Of a stretch of DNA of 64,000 nt, positions 11,164 through 21,416 are shown in pieces. A program made the translations under genes and the position numbers. This stretch comes from Aquarana catesbeiana (Eukaryota > Chordata > Amphibia > Anura > Ranidae): the NCBI RefSeq assembly GCF_042186555.1, contig NC_133332.1:121513375-121577374 (forward strand). The letters run 5' to 3'. Every line of letters begins with the position of its first letter. The first letter of the stretch is position 1. The notes beneath the pieces are model-generated. The model worked only from the letters and a program-made list of their open reading frames with translations. It had not been told where the DNA came from and ran no database searches.

Positions 11164-12352
11164 TTAAAGGGCTAGTTCACCTTTACAGAAAAAATGTAAA
11201 GATGAACTAACCCCCCCCCTGTACTTACACTGGGGTTGCCCAGCTGTCAGCACCCCCTGCAGCTGTTCCAGCTGCTATTCCATCTCTTCCCTGTCAGGGC
11301 TTCCAGGACAGACCAAATGAATCCTGAATGGTCAGACCAGTGTTAGTTCACCTTTACATTTCTGGTGTTAGTTCACCTTTACATTATTTCCGGTGGTAGT
11401 TCAACTTTACATTATTTCCGGTGGTAGTTCAACTTTACATTATTTCCGATGTTAGTTCACCTTTACATTTCGGTGTTAGTTCACCTCAACATTATTTCCG
11501 GTGTTCACCTCAACATTATTTCCGGTGTTAGTTCACCTTTACATGGTGTTAGTTCACCTTTACATTATTTCTGGTGTTAGTTCACCTTTACATTATTTCT
11601 GGTGTTAGTTCACCTTTACATTATTTCTGGTGTTAGTTCACCTTTACATTATTTCTGGTGTTAGTTCACCTTTACATTATTTCTGGTATTAGTTCACCTT
11701 TACATTATTTCCGGTGTTAGTTCACCTTTACATTATTTCTGGTATTAGTTCACCTTTACATTATTTCCGGTGTTAGTTCACCTTTACATTATTTCTGGTA
11801 TTAGTTCACCTTTACATTATTTCTGGTATTAGTTCACCTTTACATTATTTCTGGTATAAGTTCACCTTTACATTATTTCCGGTGTTAGTTCACCTTTACA
11901 TTATTTCTGGTATAAGTTCACCTTTACATTATTTCTGGTATAAGTTCACCTTTACATTATTTCCGGTGTTAGTTCACCTTTACATTATTTCTGGTATTAG
12001 TTCACCTTTACATTATTTCTGGTATTAGTTCACCTTTACATTATTTCTGGTATTAGTTCACCTTTACATTATTTCCGGTGTTAGTTCACCTTTACATTAT
12101 TTCTGGTATTAGTTCACCTTTACATTATTTCCGGTGTTAGTTCACCTTTACATTATTTCTGGTGTTAGTTCACCTTTACATTATTTCTGGTGTTAGTTCA
12201 CCTTTACATTATTTCGGTGTTAGTTCACCTTTACATTATTTTCGGCGTTAGTTCACCTTTACATTATTTCTGGTGTTAGTTCACTTTTACATTATTTCTG
12301 GTGTTAGTTCACTTTTACATTACTTTCTGTAAAGGCGAACGAACACTTTATT
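11164..12352. mobile_element. MITE swollen by an internal 28-bp minisatellite
   Basis: The left end 'ttcacctttacagaaa' (11173-11190 region) and the right end 'tttctgtaaaggcgaac' (12326-12342 region) are inverted versions of each other. This gives a terminal inverted repeat with the core CCTTTACAGAAA. The interior unit of the array, 'ggtgttagttcaccttta', is itself a copy of the terminal repeat sequence, so the array appears to have grown from the element's own end. Confidence 0.7.
11340..12324. repeat. 28-bp minisatellite, about 35 units
   Basis: The unit is 'gtgttagttcacctttacat' plus 'tatttctg', 28 bp. Variants include 'tatttccg', 'gtatt' or 'gtataag' for 'gtgtt', and some short units without 'tattt'. 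There are no unique spacers between units, so this is not a CRISPR array. Confidence 0.95.
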
Positions 12353-12736
12353 ACAATACATTCAGAAATCAAAACTTTTTCTCAAAAGCTACACAGCTAC
12401 CTACACAACAAACAAAGCCACCATCCACAGAAAATAGAAAAATAACATGAGCTGAATGCAGGATGCACTGTCAGGTATACAGGTGTTCCAGGAACACATA
12501 CTGTACAAGCTCTCAAGCTGTCAGTTTTCTCAGGTAAGGACACATCCTGCAGCATCTGTGACAAGTTGTGACAAGATCCTAGGAGGGAGAGGCAATCACG
12601 ATGGTGTTGCTATAGATGACCCTGCCTCTGCCTGTCCCTGCAGTACATATACATCCCCCTCCCCTCCGGAGTCATGTGCTTCTATAGGCAGACCTTGGTA
12701 GAAGGGGGGGTCACTCCGGCATCCCTCCTCAGTCCT
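12353..12736. other. Region upstream of the opsin exon
   Basis: Spacer between the MITE and the opsin start. It is the most promoter-like stretch here, but no individual element is certain apart from the TATA-like site listed separately. The open frame at 12456-12701 lacks conserved features. Confidence 0.4.
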
Positions 12737-12746
12737 CTATATATAA
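12737..12746 (+). promoter_or_regulatory. TATA-like motif upstream of the opsin
   Basis: 'ctatatataa' lies about 60 bp upstream of the opsin start codon. If used, it would leave a 5' leader of only about 30-40 bp. No transcription start evidence is available, so this is a weak call. Confidence 0.25.
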
Positions 12747-12804
12747 TGTGTAGTCCCTGTGATGGCTGGCAGTGCGGTGGCCGGAGATCGGGAGGTGAAG
12801 AGCG

Positions 12805-13150
12805 ATGATGGTCCTAGAGATGTACAATGAGAGCGGAGTGTGGAATGTCAGCCTTGGGGACAGTAGGACCCCCCCTGCGGGGCTGAGTAGGAGCGCTCAC
12901 AGTGTAGTAGCGGTGTTCCTGGGCTGTATTCTGGTACAAGGATCTCTCTATAACTCTCTGGTGCTCCTCATCTTCATCAAGTTTGAAGCGATCCGGACCC
13001 CGATCAATATGATCCTCCTGAATATCAGTGTGAGTGATCTGCTGGTGTGTGTGTTCGGCACTCCGCTCAGCTTCGCCTCCAATGTGTCCGGAGAGTGGCT
13101 CATAGGACCGCGGGGCTGTACATGGTACGGATTCTGCAACTCTCTCTTCG
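12805..13150 (+). CDS. TMT opsin, first coding exon
   Basis: An opsin-type G-protein-coupled receptor that would bind retinal and sense light in non-visual tissues. This exon encodes 115 residues plus one base. It has an extracellular N-terminus with two possible N-glycosylation sites (N8-E-S, N14-V-S). TM1 spans about 34-58 with N50. TM2 spans about 68-92 with 'LLNISVSDLLV' and D78, the usual TM2 aspartate. The extracellular loop has W98, and C105 is the conserved disulfide cysteine of TM3. The final 'WYGFCNSLFG' is characteristic of TMT/encephalopsin proteins and ends in phase 1, as expected for intron 1 in this group. Met1 and Met2 are adjacent (12805, 12808); the second has the better +4 G. 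The retinal lysine lies in a later exon I could not find here. The closest paralogue (tmt1, tmt2 or tmt3) cannot be decided by eye; OPN3 is the alternative. Confidence 0.88.
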
Positions 13151-13158
13151 GTAAGTCC
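13151..13158 (+). other. Splice donor of opsin exon 1
   Basis: 'CTCTTCG|GTAAGTCC' is a good donor consensus at the position where opsins of this class are interrupted. The frame continues open for only 8 codons past it before TGA, which fits an intron. Confidence 0.85.
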
Positions 13159-13199
13159 TATGGGGCCGGTAAGTGACAGTCACATCAGGGGGATTGAAT

Positions 13200-13650
13200 C
13201 ATCTATTGTCCTAACCTATGCTTTCTATCCTCTGGTCATTATTGAACTTGAAGACAAAGCTTTTTCTGGCGCTTTTTGTTTACAAATTGAAATCAGTATT
13301 TTTTCTATTAGAAAATGACTTAGAACCCCCAAATATTGTACTTTTTTTTTTTAGCAGAGACCCTAGAGAATAAAATGGTGATCATTGCAATTTTTTATGT
13401 TCCACAGTATTTGCACAGCGGTTTTGCAAACACTTTTTTTTTGGAAAAATACACTTTAACCTCTTACCCCCTTCCTGCCCAGGCACTGGAACGTTTTGAA
13501 TGGCAATTGAGCGGTCATGCAACACTGTACCCATATTATAACATTTTTATCACACACATAGGGATTTCTTTTGGTGGTATTTAATGACCTCTGTGTTTTT
13601 TTTTATTTTTTGCCAAACAAAAAAAAAAAAACATCCAGAATATACTTTTT
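13200..13650 (+). repeat. Dispersed frog repeat inside opsin intron 1
   Basis: Contains 'ctggcgctttttgtttacaa', 'agaacccccaaatattgta' and 'gtatttgcacagcggt'. I recognise this text as part of a very common ranid interspersed repeat. The repeat seems to continue at about 14060 after the minisatellite insertion. The open frame at 13336-13584 is not conserved coding sequence. Confidence 0.5.
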
Positions 13651-13654
13651 TTTC

Positions 13655-14050
13655 TAGGACAGACCAAATGAATCCTGAATGGTGAAACCGGTGTTAGTTC
13701 ACCTTTACATTTCCGGTGTTAGTTCACCTTTACATTTCCGGTGTTAGTTCACCTTTACATTTCCGGTGTTAGTTCACTTTTACATTTCCGGTGTTAGTTC
13801 ACTTTTACATTTCCGGTGTTAGTTCACTTTTACATTTCCGGTGTTAGTTCACCTTTACATTTCCGGTGTTAGTTCACCTTTACATTTCCGGTGTTAGTTC
13901 ACCTTTACATTTCCGGTGTTAGTTCACCTTTACATTTCCGGTGTTAGTTCACCTTTACATTTCCGGTGTTAGTTCACCTTTACATTTCCGGTGTTAGTTC
14001 ACTTTTACATTTCCGGTGTTAGTTCACCTTTACATTTCTGGTGTTAGCTC
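13655..14050. repeat. 25-bp minisatellite seeded by the same MITE
   Basis: About fourteen units of 25 bp, 'gtgttagttcacctttacat' plus 'ttccg', begin at 13691. The leader 'aggacagaccaaatgaatcc' at 13657 is also found at 11308, just before the first array. Both arrays therefore begin from the same MITE interior and expanded separately, with different unit lengths. Confidence 0.93.
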
Positions 14051-14144
14051 AAACAAACTAACAAAAAAATCCTGAAAAAATTTTTTAAAAAATGTTTTTT
14101 TTTAATAGTTTGTTATAAAATTTTGCAAACAAGTAATTTTTCTC

Positions 14145-14560
14145 CTTCACTGATGTGCGTTGATGAGGCTGCACTGATGGGTACTGATAGGCTACACTAA
14201 TAGTCACTGATAAGTCGGCACTCATGGGCACTGATAGATGGCACTGATGAGGCTGCACTGATGGGTGGTACTCATAGGTGGCACTGGGGAACACTGATAG
14301 GTGGCACTGGTGGGCACTGATAGGCAGCACTAAGAGGTAGCACTGATAGGTGACACTGATAGGTGGCACTGATATGCAGCACTGATAAGTGACATTGATG
14401 ATGAGGCACTGATTGGCAGCACTGATGGGCACTGATAGGTGGCACTGGTGGGCACTGATAGGTGGCACTGGTGGGCACTGATGGGCACTGATAGGTGGCA
14501 CTGGTGGGCACTGATGGGCACTGATAGGTGGAACTGGTGGGCACTGATTAGCAGCACTGG
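14145..14560. repeat. 'ggcactgat' minisatellite
   Basis: Irregular tandem units of 'ggcactgataggt', 'ggcactggtg' and 'ggcactgatg'. The minus strand stays open in several frames, giving Ser/Ala/His/Gln/Cys-rich peptides that are by-products of the repeat. This array type is abundant in ranid genomes, from memory. Confidence 0.9.
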
Positions 14561-14995
14561 ACAGCAATGTGGACACCAATGTCCTTTTAACAGCAGCTGG
14601 TTAATGGCTTTTTTCTTTTCTCCTCACGCTATCAGCGTGAGGGAAAAAAAGACGATAACCGGCTTCTGTCTATTTCCGCGATCAGTTGTCATTGACTGAC
14701 AGTTGATCACGTGGTAAAGGGCCGCTGTGATTGGCCCTTTACCCCAATCTGTGATCAGCCGAGTCCCAAGAACTCGGCAATTACTGAGCGCACTGCCCAA
14801 GCTGTAGCCGTCTTTCGGATATAGGGCGGGAAGGGGTTTTAGAATTTAAAAAATGAAAAAAAAAAAAAAAAACAGAATATTTACCCCAATTTTTAAATAA
14901 AACATGAAAGATGATGTTATGCCAAGTAAATAGATACCTAACATGTCACACTTTAAAATTGCACACACTCGTGGAATGGCGACAAACTATGGTAC
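14561..14995. repeat. Dispersed frog repeat, left part
   Basis: Contains short hairpins (for example 'cctcacgctatcagcgtgag') and 'gtggtaaagggccgctgtga'. Its last 40 bp ('gcacacactcgtggaatggc' and 'gtacttaa') match, in reverse, the copy at 23050-23090. It continues at 15875 after the two TTAA MITEs. Confidence 0.6.
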
Positions 14996-15415
14996 TTAAA
15001 GGGGTTGTAAACCCTCAAGGTTTTTCACCTTAATGCATGTGTTAAGGTGAAAAACCTTCTGTAGTGCAGCAGCCCCCCAGAGCCCCCCCCCCAGCAGTTC
15101 CAGCCGCTGTCTCGGGTCCTCATTGGATAGATTGATAGCAGCAGGAGCCATTGGCTCCCGTTGCTGTCAATCAAGTCCAGTGACACGTGGGCCAGGGGGA
15201 GGGGCCGAGTCCTGCTGCCTGTGTCAATGGACGCAGCTGCAGGACTCAGGAGCGTGCCCACACGAGTGCCCCCATGGAAAGCGTCGATCCGTCGCTGAGG
15301 GACCCCAGAAGAGGAGGACCGGGGCCGCTCTGTGCAAAACCCTTGTACAGAGGAGGAAAGTAAAACATGTTTGTTATTTAAAAAAAAAAAAAAAAAATCT
15401 GTACAACCCCTTTAA
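14996..15415. mobile_element. TTAA MITE A (piggyBac-like ends)
   Basis: TTAA (14996-14999) is followed by AGGGGTTGTA, and the right end reads TACAACCCCT followed by TTAA (15412-15415). The ends are perfect 10-bp inverted repeats and the element is non-coding, with an A run near 15379-15396. TTAA duplication is the hallmark of piggyBac-type transposition, so the mobilising enzyme was probably of that class. Confidence 0.8.
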
Positions 15416-15874
15416 AGTGATTTTAAATGATCACCTTGTAAAACAGCCTATTCAGTTTAAAATAGAAATGAAAAGCAAAACATTTTTGTTTAGATATAAA
15501 ATACATTATAAATACCCCTTTTTATATAAGTAATCACATTCCCTCTGTTCTCAGCTGCATAAGAGCTGGGGAGGAGAAGCAGCAGCACTCTGAGTTTCCC
15601 AGTGAATATCTGTGCGGCGGGGGCTTGTCGGGACAAGTCTGATCATTGGAAGAGAGCACACAGAGTTCCCAGCATAGCTAGAGCACTGGTTACGGTGTGC
15701 TCTCCTGCTTAGTGTGGTCAGTTTTCAACAGGAAAGCAGAGGGACTCACAGGAACACCAGAGATTTCACATAACAAAAGAAAGGCTAAAAGAACGGGGTA
15801 TTATCTCATACAAGTACATGGTACAGCAGGCACATATCAGAAATATGAAGTGTTGGGGTTACAAACACTTTTAA
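15412..15874. mobile_element. TTAA MITE B sharing a TTAA with MITE A
   Basis: Starts at the TTAA that closes MITE A (15412-15415) with AGTGATTTTAAATG and ends with 'ggttacaaacactt' then TTAA (15871-15874). The inverted similarity of the ends is short (AGTG-TTT-TAA). The boundaries are supported by the empty site at about 23070. Confidence 0.6.
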
Positions 15875-16750
15875 AATCCCCATAGGCGATGATTTAAACA
15901 CCTTTAGTGGTTACCTGTTTAGGGTTACAGAGGAGGTCTAATGCTATAATTATTGCTCTCGCTCTAACGTTCGCGGCGTTATCTCACATGTGTGGATGGG
16001 GGCTCTTGAATTTTTATTTTTTTTCTTATTTATTTATCTTTTTATTTTTTCATTGTCCCTTCATTATTTTTTTTTTATCAGTTTTATTCCTATTACAAGG
16101 AATGTAAACATTCCTTGTAATAGGGAATGCAGGTGACCCGACCGACCCGGGGGGTTTGGATGACCCAACGGGGGGGGGGGGGTCTGTGTGTGCAATGTTT
16201 TTGCGGCCTCCCCAAAAAAATATACCACCAGCCGCCACTGATGACATGTCCTCTTTATGGAGAGATCTGGGGTCAGAAAGAGCCCAAATCTCTCCTTTAC
16301 TTTTGAAAGCAAAGGATTAAAAAAACATTTTTGATCTTTTGCTATTAAAAAAAAAAAAAAAAAAAAACTTGTTTACTTTCAGCCTGGACCGGCATTGACA
16401 TTATGACATCGCTCCGGTAGGCCAAGGCCATAGAGGTGATCAAATCAGATCTACCCTTTGATTGCCTGTGTGGCCAGCCAGGGGCACTGCCGGATCATTT
16501 CTCGGGCAAACCGGCGGAAACGGTAAGTTCGAGAAACACCGGCGAGCGATGGGAGGGGGGAGAAGTCCTCTCCTGTTGCTTTGGAAAGCATTTCAGCGGC
16601 TCATGAGCCACTCAGAACGCTTTCATGAGAAAGCCAGACTGAAAAATTACAATACCAGGGGGTTATGGCTGATATCTTCAGCCATAATCCCAATAAACCA
16701 CTTGCAAACCGCAATGTATATATACGTATTGCAGTCGGCAAGTGGTTAAT
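15875..16750. repeat. Dispersed frog repeat, right part, ending 'gcaagtggttaat'
   Basis: Continues the repeat interrupted at 14995. Its first 110 bp ('cccataggcgatgatttaaa' to 'attattgctctcgctctaac') match, in reverse, 22963-23065. It contains the strong hairpin at 16090-16123 and ends at 'ggcaagtggttaat'. A G run lies at 16171-16181. No protein is encoded. Confidence 0.65.
16090..16123. repeat. Perfect 16-bp palindrome
   Basis: 'ctattacaaggaatgt' (16090-16105), a 2-bp spacer, then its exact reverse complement (16108-16123). The pairing resumes outside after one extra base. It is a strong hairpin within the dispersed repeat. Confidence 0.95.
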
Positions 16751-17682
16751 ATATAAATTAATCACTATGTGAGTGCGGGAGCTAATTAGAAAAGTAAGGT
16801 TGTCTCAGTTGTTGCCATCCCATAGTTATAGGATTCATATATACCTTGAAGTGGATGTAATTCCGATTCATGAAATTTGAGCTGGGCACATATATCTGCA
16901 GTGTTTTCTTATCTCTCTTCAAAGTACTATGTCCCGTAGCTGTCTCCCACTCCGTTCTTCTGTTATCTGCCTGATAGCTTCTGACAATTTCTCCTACAAC
17001 TGAGATAAAAGCAGCCTGAGTTTTATGTTGGGGAGGATGCTATAAATACAGTAGATTAGCAGAGTGCTGAACTATTCAACAAACAGAGCTGAAAGTCTCT
17101 ACCTATGAGGAGAGGGGGTGTGTGCCTTTCCTCCAATCAGCTGTCTTGGCGGTATGCCCAGGCTTTACTGCAGTGCTGAACAGGATTAGAAAATCTCCGA
17201 ACACTATCTGAACTTTCTAAAGAATATATAAAGCTGAAGACAGTAGATATACATGTAAAACTTATGTAGGGAGATTTGTTTTATCTCTGTGTATCATCTG
17301 AGGCTGTTCACTTCACTGGGTATATGTGAGTCAGATGCAGGCACAGTTCAATTTTTTTGACATGGCCAGCTGTCAAGAAACAGTAGCCATAGTAGGAGAA
17401 TTGTCCATCCGTACTGTGTAGAGTGGATGGAGGAATCTGTTAGATACTTTCTGTTTGTAAGGTCTTACCTAAGTTGGAGTCCATGGCGCAGAGATGTACG
17501 CTCACCCTTGCAAATACACACAGCCCATGGTAACAAAGAGATAAGCTACCTGGGCTGTGAATCTGCTTGACAGGAATTTGCCAAAGGATAGTCGAGGTAA
17601 AGCCGTAGTCAGGGATTCCAGAAGTCAGAATAAACAATAAGCAGAGCCAGGGTCAGAAGCCGGAGTCAGTCTTGGAATGCTT
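16751..17682. other. No recognised gene
   Basis: Mixed sequence. The text near 17590-17680 ('agccagggtcagaagccgga') has the look of a dispersed repeat leading into the minisatellite. No frame with conserved motifs. Confidence 0.4.
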
Positions 17683-17910
17683 TAACTGGAACACAGGAAC
17701 ACTGGAACACTGGAACACAGGAACACTGGAACACAGGAATACTGGAACACTGGAACACAGGAATACTAGAACACTGGAACACAGGAAAACTTGGATCACT
17801 GGAACACAGGAACACTGGAACACTGCAACACAGGAATACTGGAACACAGGAATACTGGAACACAGGAATACTGGAACACAGGAATACTGGAACACAGGAA
17901 TACTGGAACC
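17683..17910. repeat. 'ggaacac(a/t)ggaatact' minisatellite
   Basis: Built from 8-9-bp variants of 'ggaacactg', 'ggaacacag' and 'gaatact' arranged in higher-order units. It stays open on both strands (Cys/Val/Pro/Phe peptides on minus, Asn/Thr/Gly/His on plus) purely because of the repeat. Confidence 0.93.
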
Positions 17911-18134
17911 TTAGGCAAAACAGGAGACAATGAACTGACAAATCCCTCAAAATGAGGCAGTGTTTTATACCCAGCTGATTGGATAAACTGACTCAGCTGA
18001 TCCTAACAGAGTGCATTCGGCGCAGTACAAATCCCATATAAAAAAAAAAAAAGTGACAGGTACAAACAGAGTAACGCCCACAGTACTTCATGCTAAACTA
18101 GGCATGGCTGGAAAGCAGGCTGAATAGAACTGAG
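17911..18134. other. No recognised feature
   Basis: Short spacer with an A run near 18039-18050. Confidence 0.4.
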
Positions 18135-18230
18135 GTGTGGCTCAGAGGTAAAGAAACTGGAGCAAGAATAGACAGTCATGAGTTCAACACCACCCATAGC
18201 CACTTGGGGTATGACCACACCTGGCCGTCT
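18135..18230 (+). repeat. Possible tRNA-derived SINE remnant
   Basis: 'tggctcagagg' (18137-18147) fits an RNA polymerase III A box and 'gttcaacacc' (18182-18191) fits a B box. The spacing is close to that of a tRNA gene. No tRNA cloverleaf or 3' tail was recognised, so this is only a candidate. Confidence 0.3.
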
Positions 18231-19099
18231 GCAAGGCATGGTAAGGACTGTAACACTGTTCAGTCAGAAGGTTTAATCGCCAAAAATCTATATGTTTTTG
18301 ACCATTCTAGTCTGGTGCCTACTGACCTACACAGCCACATTCATATACCCTACACAACTGCTGTAACAGGATGTGGTTTTTGAAAATGGAGTTGTTCATA
18401 CAAAGTCTATCTGATTGCAAATCTATTTCTTTACTCAAATAATCACATTGCTAATTGCATATTGTACTTGTTTGTAGCCTAAATACTGAAATTTGCACCT
18501 AAAACTGTTATTTTTTTTAACTGCCATTAGCCAGTAGAAATGTGGCTGTGCCAGTAAACTTTGGGTGTCGTGGCAGTAAATTTCAATCTGTTAGGTTGCA
18601 ACATTGAATAGTGCACCATCATTGATGTCTGTGGAAGGAATAGTGCCTCATATCAGTGGGAGGAAAAGTGCCCCAAGGGCCAGATGAAAGCAAGCAAAGG
18701 GCCACATATGGGCTGCAGTGTGGAGACCACTGGTTTATTGATTTAAAAATGTTACAGTACAGAGTAAAATATTCAATTGGGCCTTAAAATCACCACAAAA
18801 GGCCAGTTGGATGAGCAGGTGTGATTGAACCTGCCAAGCAGTGCTCCTCTAACTACCAATTTACACATTGTATGACTATTCGTGTTTACACTCTGGAGTA
18901 GTGATTGGGAGCCATGCTGAAGACGCCTCCAGTTTTTCCAAAAAATCAAAGCTTATCAACATGTCTGATCACATCCTCCCTGGCAATCATTGGCCGTCAT
19001 TGTCTGCCGGGCCCCATAAACATCAGGTTGTTGCCAAGATTCAGAGAAGATTTTACAGATTGGGTGACTGTTCTGTACTGTATAAAGCCTCGTAGACAC
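18231..19099. other. No recognised feature
   Basis: Non-coding sequence. The phrases 'gccccaagggccagatgaaa' and 'gggccacatatgggctgcag' at about 18670-18720 look like repeat debris. The small open frames have no conserved motif. Confidence 0.4.
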
Positions 19100-19102
19100 T
19101 AA

Positions 19103-19548
19103 TGCCGCGTACACACGGTCGGACTTTTCGTCTACAAAAGTCCAACGGACGCCGACGGACTAAAGCTGGCTGGTAATCCGATCGTGTGTGGGCTTCTCCG
19201 GACTTTCAGCAGACTTTTTCAGCCTCAAATCCGACGGACTTTAGATTTGAAACATGCTTCAAATCTTTACGTCGTAACTACGACGGACCCCGAAATCCGC
19301 TCGTCTGTGTGCTAGTCCGACGGACAAAAACCCATGCTAGGGCAGCTATTGGCTACTGGCTATGAACTTCCTTATTTTAGTCCGGTGTACGTCATCACGT
19401 ACGAATCCGTCGGACTTTTGTGTGGTCGTGTGTAGGCAAGTCCGTTCGTTAGAAAGTCTGCTGCAAGTCCGCCGAAAGTCCGCCGGAAGTCTGTCGGACA
19501 GGCTGTCGGACTTTTGTAGACGAAAAGTCCGACCGTGTGTACGCGGCA
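19103..19548. mobile_element. MITE with 41-bp perfect inverted ends and TAA duplication
   Basis: The left end (19103-19143, starting TGCCGCGTACACACGGTCGG) and right end (19508-19548) are exact reverse complements over 41 bp. TAA flanks both sides (19100-19102 and 19549-19551). The 3-bp TWA duplication fits PIF/Harbinger elements. The interior contains many 'gtcggact' and 'gtccg' pieces in both orientations and no protein. Confidence 0.93.
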
Positions 19549-19551
19549 TAA

Positions 19552-20434
19552 CAGTTTTTTTTGTTCAACCCAGCAGGTTGAACAAAAAAAAAACCTGACA
19601 GCTCAAGTTTGAGCCGCTGTACTAACAATCTAATGTTAGTACAGCAATCTCCTCTGCTGTTCTATTGTGTCCTGACAGGGGGACATCCCCCACCAGAACA
19701 CTCCAGTCAGCACTCTCTGCTGTGCACATGGGGCGAATGTCAGCTGGTTTCTATTGTACCAGCCAATGCTGCCCAACATTAGGACCGTGTATACTAGGCT
19801 TAAGGCTCTGGTACTCAACCTAAAGCATAAGTACCTTAGGTACTTATTGTGCGGCCCTCCTCTTCAAGGTGGTTGCCAGCAGTCAGTGTTTTCTTTGCCT
19901 AAGCGCTTACTCAGACTTCACCACTATGATCTTCTGACATGAAGGAATATTAATAGTTAAACATGAACTCCTGGATAGGCAAATTTTGTCAGCTAGAATA
20001 GTCATGTATATTTCTACTTGAATCTTAGTGCGTTTTCTGTAGTTCTTCCAAGTCTGTGCAGAAATCCAGTGTAAAGTCTGCCTCTATGTATAAGCTTCCT
20101 GTAATACAGACCGGTCACTGCTGCAGTCTCTCTTTGTGCTAGGTGACTAGTCTTGTCTCCGCCTCCTCCTGTCATTTTCTGCAGGCAGCCTTGTAGTGGG
20201 GGGAGGCTGCTGGGCCCATCATACAGCTCTGGTCTATGTATAGTATAGTGATGGTGTCACTGCTACTTTTACAACATAATATCTGAGTTTGTAGAGACAT
20301 TTGGTGCACACAAAGTGGATTTTTATCTTTAAAAGCATTTGAGGAATATATTGCAATGAAAGATTCTTGGCTAGAGTTCAGCTTTTAATCATTTGGTTTA
20401 TTTCCTTCTCTGTGGTTTACCTTTTTTTTACCCT
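19552..20434. other. No recognised gene
   Basis: 19552-19810 contains short palindromic pieces ('gttcaacccagcaggttgaac' type; 'gtactaacaatctaatgtta') and may be another MITE. The rest has nothing recognisable. Confidence 0.4.
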
Positions 20435-20437
20435 TTA

Positions 20438-21035
20438 GGCTCGGTTGACACTGCTGCAATGCGAAATTCACAGTGGTCCAGGTATAACTTGCACTGCCGC
20501 TCTAAGCTGAGACAAAGATCTCCCCACCAATTGCAGTGAAGGGATCAGGTGCCTATGCACTATTCAGGGGTGTAGAAGCATCAACGGAGAAAGGAAGGAA
20601 CACCGCTCAATGCCCCAAGAATATGTAAATGAGTGTAGCCTCAGCCAGTGCCACTCCAGCCACGCCCCCCTGACAGGTTTCACCTTGCACTCCTCTGATC
20701 AGGCCCCGCTGTGCAGGGTGAAACATCTCAGGGGGGTGTGGCTGGAACGGCACTGGCTGAGACCACACTCATTTACATGTTCATGCACTGGATCGGTAAG
20801 CAGTGTTCCTTCCTTTCTCTGTTGATGCAATTTTCAGAGCAATTTTGTAGTGCAACTTTGCGTATTCAATGGGGCCAGATCACACTGTAAATCAAAAGTA
20901 GTGCAGGAACCTTTTCCATTATTACAACGTTCTGAGCTACATTGATTAGAATGGGCACTCTTGAAAAAACTGAGATTTTCCTTGTCAATGCGATTCTGTG
21001 CAATTCAAGTCAGAAATTGCACTGTGAACTGGGGC
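20438..21035. mobile_element. TTA-flanked MITE carrying a foldback
   Basis: The left end GGCTCGGTTGACACTGC and right end 'gcactgtgaactggggc' are imperfect inverted repeats, with TTA at 20435-20437 and 21036-21038. The foldback at 20578-20828 lies inside it. Harbinger-type by target duplication. Confidence 0.7.
20578..20828. repeat. Foldback element nested in the MITE, arms of about 112 bp
   Basis: The left arm from 'gcatcaacggagaaaggaag' and the right arm ending 'cttcctttctctgttgatgc' are reverse complements along about 112 bp with minor differences. The loop of about 25 bp contains 'ctctgatcag'. Non-coding. Confidence 0.85.
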
Positions 21036-21154
21036 TTATGAATTTTTTCTTCTTTTACAGTGTAACTTTCTATGCCTATAGACAAACATTGAGCTTCCAG
21101 TCAGATCTGGTTGAAAAACTGACAGGTCGATCTGATTGTCAAAAAGGACGCTTA

Positions 21155-21413
21155 GGCCGGGTTCACTCTATGTGCGGCTGTGGGGCGTGCGGTGCGTCCA
21201 AGTTCACCGTTTCAGGTCCGAATTAGGTCCAAATTTCTGCTGGAATTCGGACCTGAAATGGAGCCAAAGACGCACAGGACCCTTCTGCAGTGCGCTCTGC
21301 AGCCTCCCCGGAGACGTTGGAACCAGCTCCATTGAGAGCCGGTCACACTCCCCTGTCATGCGAATTGGATGCGGCGAAACCTGCATCAAATTTGCATAAG
21401 TGTGCACCCGGCC
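21155..21413. mobile_element. TTA-flanked MITE (Harbinger-like)
   Basis: The left end GGCCGGGTTCACTCT and right end 'agtgtgcacccggcc' are inverted, flanked by TTA at 21152-21154 and 21414-21416. The interior contains 'aagacgcacaggaccc' and 'catgcgaattggatgcgg', shared with the element at 2609-2818. Non-coding. Confidence 0.88.
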
Positions 21414-21416
21414 TTA

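Noticed and set aside
11340..12324. Regularly spaced 28-bp repeats suggestive of a CRISPR array
   Set aside because: The units are contiguous with no unique spacers, there are no cas genes, and the context is vertebrate DNA.
14085..14579. Minus-strand ORF of 164 codons with Ser-Ala-His-Gln-Cys repeats
   Set aside because: Translation of the 'ggcactgat' minisatellite; no conserved protein.
17653..17950. Cys/Val/Pro/Phe repeat ORFs on both strands
   Set aside because: By-product of the 'ggaacactg' minisatellite, open in both directions.
18135..18230. Functional tRNA gene
   Set aside because: A and B box-like motifs are present, but there is no cloverleaf, anticodon arm or terminator T run; listed only as a weak SINE candidate.
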